A stretch of DNA of 64,000 bases from Lysobacter sp. Root690 (GTDB lineage Bacteria > Pseudomonadota > Gammaproteobacteria > Xanthomonadales > Xanthomonadaceae). Location of the stretch: the NCBI RefSeq assembly GCF_001427785.1, contig NZ_LMHM01000011.1, positions 361,962 through 425,961 of the forward strand, given 5' to 3'. Position numbers and translations under genes: made by a program. The notes beneath the pieces are model-generated. The model searched no databases and was not told the DNA's origin. It saw only the letters and a list, made by a program, of their open reading frames with translations. How positions within the stretch are numbered: the stretch's first letter is position 1; the number at the start of each line of letters is the position of its first letter. This document shows positions 1-9,900 of the stretch, in pieces.

Positions 1-48
1 GTGCGGTCTCGGCGACCAGACGCGGACGCGTGCGGATGGTTGCCCATC

Positions 49-68
49 ATCCCCGCGAAGGCGGGGAT
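49..68. repeat. REP-like 20-bp palindrome, copy 1
   Basis: Perfect palindromic unit ATCCCCGCGAAGGCGGGGAT (8-bp arms, GAAG loop), followed by CCAGGGCTTCACC. The same unit recurs at 44224, 44281 (opposite orientation), 59733 and, degenerate, at 60072, always between genes. It is the REP-like element common in Xanthomonadaceae genomes. The rest of bases 1-189 shows no gene. Confidence 0.85.
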
Positions 69-147
69 CCAGGGCTTCACCACCGCATGACTCCGAAATC
101 CGTGCCGCACTCTCGCGGGGATCACGAGGACCGGGCCTCCCGCTCTC

Positions 148-169
148 CGCCGCACCTCGCGATGCGGCG
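148..169 (-). terminator. Possible hairpin downstream of the TonB receptor
   Basis: A 7-bp perfect stem (148-154 with 163-169, 8-nt loop) begins about 20 nt after the receptor stop codon on the minus strand. There is no clear U-tract, so it may be only a 3-prime stabilising hairpin. Confidence 0.35.
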
Positions 170-189
170 AAGACGCAGACGCGGATCGA

Positions 190-2718
190 TCAGTACATCA
201 TCCGCAAGGTCACGCCATAGGTGCGCGGCGCGCCGAGGAAGGCGTTCCACGAACCGGTCTGCAGCGGCGCGTCGAAACCGACCTGCTTGTATTCCTCGTC
301 GAACAGGTTCAAGGCCCAGGCCTCGACCATCCAGCGACGGCTCTTGGCGCCGATGCCGACCCGCGCGTTGACCACGGTGTAGGCCTTCTGGCCCTTCTCC
401 GGGTCCAGATCCGAACCGGTGTTGTAGTCGGAGGAATACTTGCCGCCGATGTTGGCGCGGCCGATCAGGCTGGAACCGAAATCCCATTGATAGGTCACCG
501 ACGCGGAGGCCGACCACAACGGCGCGAAGCTCGCGCGCGCGCCCGGCAACTTGGCCAGGTCCGCATCGGGCAGCGGATCGTTGCCGTACTTGGTGTCGGC
601 GTACATCACGCCGCCTTGCAGCATCAGGCCCTTGATTCCGGGCTGCCAGAGGATTTCGGTGTCGATGCCCTGGGACACGACTTCCGGAATCGAGCGCACC
701 ACGAAGCTGGTGCCGAGGAAGCTGTTGAGCTGGAAGTCGCTATAGGTCTGATGGAACAAGGTCGCGTTGAGCAGCAGGTTGCCGCCGGCCCAGGTGGTCT
801 TGGCGCCCAGCTCGTAGCTGTCGACGAACTCACCCGGGAACGAGGTGTCGTTGACCGGAGTGATGCCGGCGGTGCCGGCCGACAGACCGTTCGACGACTG
901 CACGCGATCGAGGTTGAAGCCGCCGGCCTTGTAACCGCGCGCGGCCGAGGCGTAGCCCATGACGTGTTCGTTCCAGCGGTACGCTGCCTTGATCGTGCCC
1001 GACCATTCCTTCTCGTCGCGTTCCTGATTGCTCACCCGGCCGTTATGCAGGGTGTTGGCCCACGGCAGGCACATGAAGCCGACCACCTGCGGCACCAGCG
1101 CGCCCAGCGCCGCGACCGGCACGCCGCGCGCGGCCAGCGCCTGGCCGACCCGGGCCGGATTGCCCAGCGCCGCGCCGCAGCCCAGGCCACCGTTGGGATT
1201 GCTGTAGACCGAATCGAGTTCCTTGTTTTCCTTGGTGTAGCGCAGGCCCAAGGTCAGGTCGAGCTTGTCGGTCGCATGCCAGGTGTTGTTGGTGAACAAG
1301 GCGACGCTGCTGCTGTTCTGCTTGTAGCGATCGAGCGCGCCGAGCCCGGCGAAGCTGCTGCCGAACGGGCGGCCGGCGGCCTGCGACAGGAAGGTCGCGG
1401 CATTGGCCATGTTGACCACGCCGGCCGGGAAGCGCGAGGCGATCTGGCCGAGCACCGCGGTCGACAGATACGGCTCGTAGGCCGCGCCGATGCTGTAGGA
1501 ATCGTTGCGCTTGAGGTCTTCGTCGGCATAGAACAGGCCGAACATCCAGTCGACCTTGTCGGTCGAGCCGGTCAGGCGGAATTCCTGGCTGAACTGCTTG
1601 AAGCCGGTGAACGATTCGTTCGGGTTCGGATTGCGGTAGATGATGTCGGCGGTGGTGAAATCGAAATCCAGGCCGTTGATCGCCTGCCAGTCGCGCGAGG
1701 CGGTGATCGAGGTCAGGGTCGCGCCGTTGAACCACGGCGTGATCCAGTTGACCTCGGCCGACAGGCCCTTGTCCTTGATGTCCTGGGTGGTCGGACGGTT
1801 GCTCCAGGCGCGACGCGCGAACGGATCGGCGACCGGCGCCACGCCGATGCCGCCGACCAGGCCGTTGATGATCGCCGAGGTCGGGCCGCGCACCGTGGTC
1901 AGGCCGACGCAGCAGTTCTCTTCGCGGCTGGTGAAGTCGGCGATCAGGTTGATGTCGAGGTTTTCGGTCGGCTCGAACAGCAACTGGCCGCGCAGGGTGT
2001 GGAAGTTCTGGTCGCCGTCGTCGCGCTCGGCGCGCGGGCCGCGGCCGATTTCGACGTCGGTGAAGCCGTCGCGCTTGCGCTTGGCGCCGTAGATCCGGAA
2101 CGCGGCGTTCTCGCCGATGGTGGTGTTGAGCGACCCGGACGCGCCGAGCGCGCCGTAGTTGCCGACGGTGAATTCGCCCTCGACCGTGGTGTCGTAGGTC
2201 GGGCGGCGGGTGATCACGTTGATCACGCCGGCCGAGGTGTTCTTGCCGAACACCGTGCCCTGCGGGCCCTTGAGCACTTCGATGCGTTCGATCTCGCCCA
2301 GGTCGCCGAAGCCCACGCCGTTGCGCGGACGGTACACGCCGTCGACGACCACGCCGACCGAGGATTCCAGGCCGGCGTTGTCGCCGACCGTGCCGACGCC
2401 GCGGATGCGCGCGACGGTCTGCACTTCGCTCTGGGTGCTGCTGACGGTCAGGCCGGGCACCAACACCTGCACGTCCTTGACGTCGCGCACGCCGCTGTCC
2501 TGCAGCAACTGCTGCGGCAAGGCGGTGATCGAGATCGGCACGTCCTGCATCGCCTCCTCGCGCTTTTGCGCGGTGACGGTGAGGCCGGCCAGGGTCTTGG
2601 CTTCCTCTTCCTGCGCGGGTGCGGCGGCCTGTTGCGCCTGCGCGCTCGCGGCGAGCGAGGCCAGGCTCAATGCGATGGCCCAGGACAAGGCTTTACGACT
2701 CGACTGGCGAGCGATCAT
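190..2718 (-). CDS. TonB-dependent outer-membrane receptor (HSAF cluster TBR)
   Basis: An 842-aa protein with an N-terminal signal peptide (about residues 1-28, ending ASAQAQ), an A/E-rich linker, a plug domain opening with LAGLTVTAQKREEAMQDVPI, and a C-terminal beta-barrel ending in aromatic-rich strands. The family imports siderophores or other large ligands across the outer membrane using TonB energy. The length and the QKREEAMQDVP signature are typical of the large Xanthomonadaceae receptor family. It is the last minus-strand gene of the cluster arm, 769 bp beyond the arginase, so it probably has its own promoter. The ligand is unknown; a receptor at this place is a standard member of HSAF loci, suggesting uptake or sensing of the product or a metal complex. 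Confidence 0.9.
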   Translation of the reverse strand: MIARQSSRKALSWAIALSLASLAASAQAQQAAAPAQEEEAKTLAGLTVTAQKREEAMQDVPISITALPQQLLQDSGVRDVKDVQVLVPGLTVSSTQSEVQTVARIRGVGTVGDNAGLESSVGVVVDGVYRPRNGVGFGDLGEIERIEVLKGPQGTVFGKNTSAGVINVITRRPTYDTTVEGEFTVGNYGALGASGSLNTTIGENAAFRIYGAKRKRDGFTDVEIGRGPRAERDDGDQNFHTLRGQLLFEPTENLDINLIADFTSREENCCVGLTTVRGPTSAIINGLVGGIGVAPVADPFARRAWSNRPTTQDIKDKGLSAEVNWITPWFNGATLTSITASRDWQAINGLDFDFTTADIIYRNPNPNESFTGFKQFSQEFRLTGSTDKVDWMFGLFYADEDLKRNDSYSIGAAYEPYLSTAVLGQIASRFPAGVVNMANAATFLSQAAGRPFGSSFAGLGALDRYKQNSSSVALFTNNTWHATDKLDLTLGLRYTKENKELDSVYSNPNGGLGCGAALGNPARVGQALAARGVPVAALGALVPQVVGFMCLPWANTLHNGRVSNQERDEKEWSGTIKAAYRWNEHVMGYASAARGYKAGGFNLDRVQSSNGLSAGTAGITPVNDTSFPGEFVDSYELGAKTTWAGGNLLLNATLFHQTYSDFQLNSFLGTSFVVRSIPEVVSQGIDTEILWQPGIKGLMLQGGVMYADTKYGNDPLPDADLAKLPGARASFAPLWSASASVTYQWDFGSSLIGRANIGGKYSSDYNTGSDLDPEKGQKAYTVVNARVGIGAKSRRWMVEAWALNLFDEEYKQVGFDAPLQTGSWNAFLGAPRTYGVTLRMMY

Positions 2719-3362
2719 GTGATTTCCCCCTTTGTATTGAAGCGTTTCGTTGCAACGTGGCTGACGTCAATGTCTGTTGCGGCGATGGCGAACCCGAGCC
2801 GGTGCGGCGTTGCGGCTGGGCGGTGCAAGGGCGACGCGTGGTGCTGCCTGCGGCCGGTGTCAGCGTCGCGCGCACTTCCCCTGTGCGCGACGCATCCTGG
2901 ATTCGATACGCAATACGGGAACGATTGCGGCCTTGGCGTGTGAGGTTGTGGATCGTCCGTCGGAACTTAACACGCCATTTGCACACGTCATGCGGCGTCG
3001 CAGCACCTTTGTGCGGGCAAGCAATTGCCTCGCCGATGCGTGGGCGATAAACGAACGAACGTTCGGGTTTTAGTTCGAGACGATTTGTTCGCCGACTGGT
3101 GGCGGTGGACCTGTATGCGCCTCATCGCCTGCCGATAACCAACAAGTCCAAGCCCAAAGCCGGTGCAACGCCGCGAGGTTTTCTTGGGTGGGGCGTCAGA
3201 ACTGACCGTCGAAGCGGTGCGTCTACATGCAAGCACTTGGCGATCGGATGTAACCGGGACTGAAAGCCCCTGCTACGAGACTACGTAGCGACCCGGGCTA
3301 TCGGGCCGCGACGCGGCCGCGCATCACGGCCATCGATCGATTCGCGCACGCAGACAAACCCC
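2719..3362. other. Intergenic region upstream of the TonB receptor
   Basis: No convincing ORF. It holds the presumed promoter of the receptor (AT-richer stretch just upstream of 2718, with a purine-rich GGGGGAAATC ribosome-binding stretch before the start) and a GAACGTTC-centred palindrome listed separately. Confidence 0.6.
3049..3070. promoter_or_regulatory. Palindromic operator candidate (GAACGTTC core)
   Basis: AAACGAACGAACGTTCGGGT contains the perfect 10-bp palindrome CGAACGTTCG at 3056-3065 with imperfect flanking symmetry. The layout resembles TetR-family operators, which tend to be AT-flanked inverted repeats. It lies about 340 bp upstream of the receptor start. No regulator gene is adjacent, so assignment is inference. 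Confidence 0.35.
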
Positions 3363-3399
3363 ATGCGTATCGCCCCGACAATGCCGGGGCGATACGCAT
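3363..3399 (-). terminator. Strong hairpin after the arginase gene
   Basis: Perfect 15-bp inverted repeat (3363-3377 and 3385-3399) with a 7-nt loop, about 90 nt downstream of the arginase stop on the minus strand. No long U-run follows, so it could end or stabilise the transcript. Confidence 0.6.
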
Positions 3400-3487
3400 C
3401 GATCGTTGAGAACTTCAAACGTCCATCGCCTCAATCGCGCATCGAGCCGATCAACTCAGCCGCACAACTAAAGCGATCCGCCGTGCT

Positions 3488-4411
3488 TCACTCGCGCGCC
3501 AAGGTCGACTTGCCGAACAGGCTTTCGACCAGATCGATCGCCACCAGCGCGGTGCCGTTGTCGCGATCGAGGATCGGATTGAGTTCGACGATGTCCAGCG
3601 AGCCCATGCGGCCGCTCTCGGCGATCATCTCCATCGCCAGTTGCGCCTCGCGATAATTCGGCCCGCCCGAGACCACCGTGCCCACGCCGGGCGCGATGCT
3701 GGGATCGAGGAAGTCGACATCGAAGCTGACATGGATGTGGGTGTTGTCGTCGACGCCTTCCAACGCCTGCTCCATGACCTTCTTGATGCCGATGTCGCCG
3801 ATCTTGCGCATGTCGTACACCGGCAGGCCGTGGCGCTTGATCAGCTGCTTCTCGCCGGCGTCGACCGAGCGCGTGCCGATCTGGCGCATCTCGTCGACCT
3901 GCATCGCCGGCGCCGAGCCGCCCAGATGGGTCAGCGATTGCGGCCCCAATCCGATCAGGCAGGCCACCGGCATGCCGTGCATGTTGCCGGTCGGAGTGAT
4001 GTCGTGGGTGTTGAAATCGGCGTGCGCGTCCAGCCAGATCACCCGCAGCTTCTTGCCCTGCTCGCGGCAATGCTTTGCGACCGCGGTGATCGAGCCCAGG
4101 CCGAGGCAGTGATCGCCGCCGAGCAGGATCGGCATGCGGCCGCCGCGCAGTTCCTTGCCGACCGCGTCCATCACCCGCTGATTCCAGACCACGACTTCGT
4201 CGAGATGACGATAGCCGTCGACCGGTTCGGTCCAGGGATTGGGCGGGCCTTCCAGATTGCCGCGATCGGCGACGTCCAGGCCGAGCGCGCTCAGCGATTC
4301 GGTGAGTCCGGCGATGCGCAGCGCTTCGGGCCCCAGGCGCGCGCCGCGGTAGCCCGCACCGATGTCGGTCGGTGCGCCGATCAGCGTTACGGCCGTTTGA
4401 CAGGTGCTCAT
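3488..4411 (-). CDS. rocF: Arginase (ureohydrolase family)
   Basis: A 307-aa cytoplasmic manganese enzyme expected to convert arginine to ornithine and urea. All family metal-ligand motifs are present: GGDH with H101, the DAHADF block (D128, H130, D132), and SFDVDFLDP (D231, D233). Length is normal for bacterial arginases. I chose the ATG at 4411, preceded by AAAGAGA; an upstream in-frame ATG at 4489 would add 26 residues encoded by the intergenic repeat and is unlikely. It lies in the HSAF cluster between the receptor and the ferredoxin reductase. Ornithine is the amino acid taken by the cluster NRPS module, so local ornithine supply is the obvious job (inference supported by the adenylation code). 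Agmatinase is the main alternative within the family; the overall sequence is more arginase-like. Confidence 0.9.
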   Translation of the reverse strand: MSTCQTAVTLIGAPTDIGAGYRGARLGPEALRIAGLTESLSALGLDVADRGNLEGPPNPWTEPVDGYRHLDEVVVWNQRVMDAVGKELRGGRMPILLGGDHCLGLGSITAVAKHCREQGKKLRVIWLDAHADFNTHDITPTGNMHGMPVACLIGLGPQSLTHLGGSAPAMQVDEMRQIGTRSVDAGEKQLIKRHGLPVYDMRKIGDIGIKKVMEQALEGVDDNTHIHVSFDVDFLDPSIAPGVGTVVSGGPNYREAQLAMEMIAESGRMGSLDIVELNPILDRDNGTALVAIDLVESLFGKSTLARE

Positions 4412-4430
4412 GTGTGGTCTCTTTGAATTG

Positions 4431-4542
4431 CGGGAATGGGGAATCGGGAATGGGGAATCGGAAAAGCGAGGCGACGGGACCGGCGGCAACGAAGCGACTA
4501 CGCTCCGCTTTCCGATTCCCGACTCCCCATTCCCGATTCCCG
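4431..4542. repeat. Heptamer repeat forming a large inverted repeat
   Basis: Left arm (4431-4467) has GGGAATG/GGGAATC heptamers; right arm (about 4506-4542) carries the reverse-complement CCGATTCCC/CCCATTCCC units, so the two can form an imperfect hairpin of about 35 bp between the ferredoxin reductase and arginase genes. The same heptamer family is at 61648-61696. A structured inter-cistronic element in a minus-strand operon is plausible. Confidence 0.8.
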
Positions 4543-4553
4543 GCAGTTCCCGC

Positions 4554-5327
4554 TCACTTCTCCACGAACGCCCGCTCGATCACGTAATCGCCCGGTTCGC
4601 GCGTGCGTGGCGAGGGCTTGAAGCCGCGGCCTTCGAGCAGCGCGGCGGTGTCCTCGAGCATCTGCGGGCTGCCGCACAACATCACCCGGTCCTCGCGCGG
4701 GTCCAGCGGCGGCAAGCCGAGGGTCTGCGCCATCAGCCCGTCGGCGATCGCATCGGTGATCCGGCCCTGGTTGCGGAACGGCTCGCGGGTCACGCTGGGG
4801 TAGTAGATCAACTGGCTGCGGATCAAGTCGCCTAGGAACTCGTGCTTCGGCAGTTCTTCTTCAAGGAACTGCGCATAGGCCAAGTCGCTGACGTGACGCA
4901 CGCCGTGGGCCAGGACCACGGTTTCGAAGCGCTCGTAAGTCACCGGGTCGCGGATGATGCTCAGGAACGGCGCCAGGCCGGTGCCGGTGCCGAGCAGGTA
5001 CAGGCGCTTGCCCGGGTTGAGGTCGTTGAGCACCAGGGTGCCGGTCGGCCGCCGGCTGACCAGCACCGGGTCGCCGTTGTTGATGTGGCGCAGGCGCGAG
5101 GTCAGCGGACCGTCGGGCACCTTGATGCTGAAGAACTCCAGATGGTCTTCGTAGTGCGCGCTGGCGATCGAGTAGGCGCGCATCAGCGGCCTGCCGTCGA
5201 CCTCCAGCCCGACCATGACGAAGTGTCCGCTGTCGAAGCGGAAGCCCGGATCGCGGGTGGTGCGGAAGCTGAAAAGGCTGTCGTTCCAGTGCCTGACTTC
5301 GATGACGCGCTCGGTCGCCAACTGCAT
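4554..5327 (-). CDS. fpr: Ferredoxin--NADP+ reductase (HSAF cluster FNR)
   Basis: A 257-aa flavoprotein of the bacterial subclass of ferredoxin-NADP reductases. The FAD-binding signature RAYSIAS (about residues 50-56) and the NADP-binding GTGTGLAPF are clear, and the protein ends with the short aromatic tail FVEK typical of the subclass. It moves electrons between NADPH and ferredoxin or flavodoxin in the cytoplasm. It is divergent from the sterol-desaturase gene and on the same strand as the arginase, 142 bp upstream of it. In HSAF systems the reductase is thought to feed electrons to the diiron hydroxylase (sterol desaturase family); the divergent pairing here supports that, but a general housekeeping role cannot be excluded. 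Confidence 0.9.
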   Translation of the reverse strand: MQLATERVIEVRHWNDSLFSFRTTRDPGFRFDSGHFVMVGLEVDGRPLMRAYSIASAHYEDHLEFFSIKVPDGPLTSRLRHINNGDPVLVSRRPTGTLVLNDLNPGKRLYLLGTGTGLAPFLSIIRDPVTYERFETVVLAHGVRHVSDLAYAQFLEEELPKHEFLGDLIRSQLIYYPSVTREPFRNQGRITDAIADGLMAQTLGLPPLDPREDRVMLCGSPQMLEDTAALLEGRGFKPSPRTREPGDYVIERAFVEK

Positions 5328-5833
5328 CGTCGTGACTCCTAGTAGTTATGGGCTTATTCCGTTCGCGCGCGTCGGCCGGGGATATTCGTCATCCGGCCGA
5401 CGCGCGCTTGTAATTAATAAGTGCCATCGCGTTGCGGCTCGCCGTGGCGGGGGCGGAATGGCATGCCAATACCAGCACATTATCTTTCCCGCATGGGAAT
5501 CAATGTTCGGAAGAATGATCCGCGTCACTGCTAAATCGGGCTTGCTCCTTTGACTGCGGCCTCCGCCTGCCCCGAATATTAGCGCCGAGATATTCGAAGA
5601 CGCCGCACGGCGTTTTTCATCCGCCGGCATGGATGCGGTGACGCATTATGTCAGCTGACCAATCACGTCACTCACGAGGGTCGCATGGACGATTCGGTCT
5701 TGCTCTGCGCGTCAACAACCGCAAGGCTTCGCGTAGCCGCGAACGGCGTCTCGCTATCGCCGCGGCCGGTATTCCAGCTTCGCGTCGGCCGGAAAAATAC
5801 CCACGCCCCCGGGAATATCCGCCGGAGCCGGCC
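5328..5833. promoter_or_regulatory. Divergent promoter region of the HSAF cluster
   Basis: About 500 bp without a convincing gene between divergent FNR and desaturase genes, visibly less GC-rich than the coding DNA (for example TAATTAATAA near 5411). It must carry promoters for both arms. Two inverted repeats stand out: CGAATAT (5573-5579) with ATATTCG (5590-5596), and TGAC (5639-5642) with GTCA (5650-5653). Confidence 0.6.
5573..5596. promoter_or_regulatory. Inverted repeat CGAATAT-N10-ATATTCG
   Basis: Perfect 7-bp arms spaced 17 bp centre to centre, in the divergent FNR/desaturase control region. This geometry fits a dimeric transcription factor. No particular regulator is implied by the sequence. 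Confidence 0.4.
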
Positions 5834-6838
5834 ATGAATACGGACGCCGATCGCAGTTCCAACCTGACGGACGCTTCCCGATTCGACTGTGACCGCGACC
5901 CGCTTAATATCGCCGGATTATCTGACAGCGCTGTCACGGGGCGTGAAAACCCAACCCGGGTCACGCCCGCCCGGATAAACCCGTTGGGCTTTGTTAGTTA
6001 TATCGCGCACCCGTTATTATTAATTTCCGTGGTTATCTACGTAATTGCCGCGATCGGCCTGGACTGGGATCCGGGCGCGGCCAGCTTCGGCTTTCTGCTC
6101 GCCACTATTTTCTACCTGGCGATGCTCGAATTAATTATTCCGTACGAGCGCGCATGGCTGCCCTCGCGGCGCGAGTGGGGCCTGTACGCGGTCTACTTCG
6201 TGATCACGATGATCGGCGGCGGGCTGGCTCAGCTGCCGGTGATGGTGGTGGTGTCGATGGTCGCGCCGCTGCACCCGGTGCTGCCGCTGTGGGCGGAGAT
6301 CCCGCTCGCGCTGCTGCTCAGTTCGCTGGCGAGCTATGCGGTGCATCGCGCCGGCCACGACATCCCGCTGCTATGGCGGCTGCACGGCGTGCATCACGTG
6401 CCCGACAAGGTCAACGTCGGCAACAACGGCGTCAACCACGTGTTCGACATCGTCCTGGCCCAGTTCCTGGTGCAGGTGTCGCTGGCGCTGATCGGCTTTT
6501 CCGAGCACGCGGTGTTCGCGGTCGGCATCTTCATCATCGCCCAGGGCTATTTCGTCCACGCCAACATCGACGTGCGCCTGGGCTGGCTCAACCACATCCT
6601 CGCCAGCCCCGAGCTGCACCGCATGCATCACAGCGCCGACAAGGCCGAGGCCGGGCATTTCGGCTCGGACCTGTCGATCTGGGACCGCTTGTTCGGCAGC
6701 TACACCTGGCGGCCCGACCGCAAGCCGCGCGCGATCGGCCTGTTCGATCCGGGCTCGTTCCCGCGCAACGGCGCGATCTTCTCGACCCTCGTCCACCCGC
6801 TGCGGCCGCGCAAGAAGCCCGCGCCCACGCCGCCTTGA
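5834..6838 (+). CDS. Sterol desaturase/fatty acid hydroxylase family protein (HSAF SD)
   Basis: A 334-aa integral membrane diiron oxygenase. After a soluble N-terminal stretch of about 55 residues come several hydrophobic segments and the histidine clusters of the superfamily: HRAGH, HGVHH and HRMHH, which ligate the iron pair. I take the ATG at 5834 (CGGAG 8 nt upstream) rather than an upstream ATG at 5648, whose added 62 residues are Arg-rich and unlike the family. The enzyme is known in HSAF loci as the hydroxylase acting on the tetramate macrolactam scaffold (conversion of 3-deoxy-HSAF to HSAF), with electrons from the divergent FNR. The gap to the PKS-NRPS is 101 bp, so it may be cotranscribed. 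A perfect 14-bp palindrome lies inside its 5-prime coding region (5923-5936). Confidence 0.88.
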   Translation: MNTDADRSSNLTDASRFDCDRDPLNIAGLSDSAVTGRENPTRVTPARINPLGFVSYIAHPLLLISVVIYVIAAIGLDWDPGAASFGFLLATIFYLAMLELIIPYERAWLPSRREWGLYAVYFVITMIGGGLAQLPVMVVVSMVAPLHPVLPLWAEIPLALLLSSLASYAVHRAGHDIPLLWRLHGVHHVPDKVNVGNNGVNHVFDIVLAQFLVQVSLALIGFSEHAVFAVGIFIIAQGYFVHANIDVRLGWLNHILASPELHRMHHSADKAEAGHFGSDLSIWDRLFGSYTWRPDRKPRAIGLFDPGSFPRNGAIFSTLVHPLRPRKKPAPTPP

Positions 6839-6939
6839 GCCTTTCCGCTGAGCTTCCGACCGGAAGCCGCACTGCTATCGCAAGCCTCCCCTCGCAATCC
6901 ACACCCACGTACCGGCGATGTAACAACAAGGACTCGATC

Positions 6940-9900
6940 ATGACGGATTCCATCAGCAAGGCCTCGACCCGCGAGACTCCGAGCGACGATGCGGCCCACC
7001 ACGCCTCCAGCGCGGACAGCGCATCCACGACCGCGGCAGCGGGCGTCGGCGACGACCGCATCGCCATCGTCGGCATCGGCTGCCGTCTGCCCGGCGGCGC
7101 ATCGGATCACCGCGCGTTCTGGCAGAACCTGATCGAGGGCAAGGACTGCCTGACCGCGACCCCGGCCAACCGTTACGACGTCGGCACCCTCGGCAGCAAG
7201 GACAAGAGCAAGCCCGGCCGCCTGGTCGGCGGGCGTGGCGGCTACATCGACGGCTTCGACGAATTCGATCCGGCGTTCTTCGGCATCAGCCCGCGCGAAG
7301 CCGACTACATGGACCCGCAGCAGCGCAAGTTGCTGGAAGTGTCGTGGGAAGCGCTGGAAGACGGCGGCCAGAAGCCCGGCGAACTCGCAGGCCAGGAGAT
7401 CGGTGTGTTCGTCGGCGCCTTCACCCTCGACTACAAGATCGTGCAGTTCGCCGATCTGAGCTTCGAGACCCTGGCCGCGCACACCGCGACCGGCACGATG
7501 ATGACGATGGCGTCGAACCGCATCTCGTACTGCTTCGACTTCCGCGGCCCCAGCCTGTCGATCGACACCGCCTGCAGCTCGTCGCTGGTCGCCGTGCATC
7601 TGGCCTGCCACAGCCTGCGCCGACGCGAGACCAGCCTGGCGTTGGCCGGCGGCACCCTGCTGCACATGACCCCGCAATACACCATCGCCGAAACCAAGGG
7701 CGGGTTCCTGTCGCCGGAAGGCAAGTCGCGCACCTTCGACGCCGCCGCCAACGGCTACGTGCGCGCCGAGGGCGTCGGCATCGTCGCGCTCAAGCGCCTG
7801 GACGATGCGCTGCGCGACGGCGATCCGATCTATGCGGTGATCGTCGGCACCGGCGTCAACCAGGACGGCCACAGCAACGGCATCACCGTGCCCAATCCCG
7901 ATGCGCAGGTGACCTTGATCAAGCGGGTGTGCGCGGAAGCCGGGATCGAACCGGGCAGCCTGCAATACATGGAAGCGCACGGCACCTCGACCCCGGTCGG
8001 CGATCCGATCGAAGCCAAGGCGCTGGGGCGCGCGCTCGGCATCGGCCGCAAGCCTGGCGACAAGTGCTTCGTCGGTTCGGTCAAGACGAATATCGGTCAT
8101 ACCGAAGCGGCCGCGGGCGTCGCCGGTCTGATCAAGACCGCGCTGGCACTCAAGCACAAGCTGATCCCGCCGCACATCAACCTCAACACCATCAACCCCG
8201 ACATCGACATCGCCTCGATGCCGTACGAGATCCCGACCCAGGTCACGCCGTGGCCGGCGCACGACGGCCCGGCCCGCGCCGGCGTCAACTCGTTCGGCTT
8301 CGGCGGCACCAACGCGCACGTGCTGCTGGAAGAAGCGCCGCCGCGCGCGGACCTGCACGCCCAGGCCGACGCCGCTAATGACATCGCGCCGCGCTACAAC
8401 ATCCTGCCGCTGACCGCGCGCGACTCGGCCGCGTTCCCGGAACTGGTCGACGGCATCCGCAAGGAACTCGAACGCGACGGCGCCGACGCGGTATCGCTGA
8501 AGGACCTCGCCTACACCCTCGCCCATCGCCGCCAGCATCTGGAAGCGCGGCTCTCGTTCGTCTACGACAGCCGCGAAGCGCTGCTCGAACGCCTGGGCGC
8601 CTATGCCGCCGGCGAAGCGCATCCGCACATCGTCGCCGACGAGCGCCGCGGCACCGCCGCGCCGAAACTGGCCTGGGTGTTCACCGGCATGGGCCCGCAG
8701 TGGTGGGCGATGGGCCGGCAGTTGTTCGAACACGATCCGATCTACCGCGAAGTGATCGAGCAATGCGACCGCGAACTGTCCAAGCACGTGGACTGGTCGC
8801 TGATCGATGAAATGAACGCGGCCGAAGCCGATTCGAAGATGAGCGACACCTGGCTCGCGCAGCCGGCCAACTTCGCGGTGCAGATCGCGCTGGCGGCGAT
8901 GTGGCGCGCGCGCGGCATCGTGCCCGACGCGATCGTCGGCCACAGCACCGGCGAGGTCGCCGCCTTCTACGCCGCCGGCGTGTACACATTGGAACAGGCG
9001 GTCAAGGTGGTGGTGCATCGCAGCCGCCTGCAGCAGAAGCTGGTCGACACCGGCACCATGCTCGCGGTCAGTCTGAGCGAGGCCGAAGCGCTCAAGCGGG
9101 TGAAACCCTATGGCGATCGCGTGTCGGTCGCGGCGGTCAACAGCCCGACCGCGATCACCCTGGCCGGCGATCAGGACGCATTGGCCGAACTCGCGGCCAA
9201 GCTGCAGGCCGAGCAGTTGTTCGCCAAGTTCCTGACCGTGCGCGTGCCGTATCACAGCGCCAAGATGGATCTGATCAAGGACGAATTGCTGCAATGCCTC
9301 GACGGCCTGGCGCCGCATCCGGCGCAGGTGCCGCTGTACATGACCGCGCGTCCCGGCATCGCCCATGGCCATGAGCTCGACGCGAACTACTGGTGGGAGA
9401 ACGTGCGCAATAGCGTCGGCTTCCGCGCCGCGATCGATCAGCTGATGGACGACGGCTACGATCTGTTCCTGGAAATCGGCCCGCATCCGGTGCTCGGCCA
9501 CTCGATCCAGGAATGCTTCGCCGCGCGCGGCGGCAGCGCCAAGAGCGTGCCGTCGATTCGCCGCCAGGAAGACGAAGCCGCGCGCTTCACCGCCTCGCTC
9601 GCGAGCCTGCATAACCTCGGCCTGACGATCGACTGGAAAGCGCTGCATCCGCGCGGCCAGCACGTCACCCTGCCGCGCTATCCGTTCAAGCGCGATCGCT
9701 ACTGGATCGAACCGCGTCCGGTCGAACAGATCCGCCTGGGACAGCTCGATCACCCGTTGCTGGGCCGGCGCATGGCCAATGCCGAACCGACCTGGGAAGC
9801 CAAGCTCGACGTCGAGCACCAGCCTTACCTCGAAGACCATCGCATCCAGGGCAATGTGTTGTTCCCGGCCGCCGGCTATATCGAAATGGCGACCCAGGCG

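Noticed and set aside
487-2943. Long plus-strand ORF (818 codons) opposite the TonB receptor
   Set aside because: It is an antisense shadow in high-GC DNA: the receptor on the minus strand has a signal peptide and family motifs, while this frame has Arg/Ala/His-rich nonsense.
6154-6939. Upstream extension of the PKS-NRPS frame into the desaturase gene
   Set aside because: The extension overlaps the desaturase in another frame and is Arg/Ala-rich; the ATG at 6940 has a ribosome-binding site and precedes the KS domain normally.
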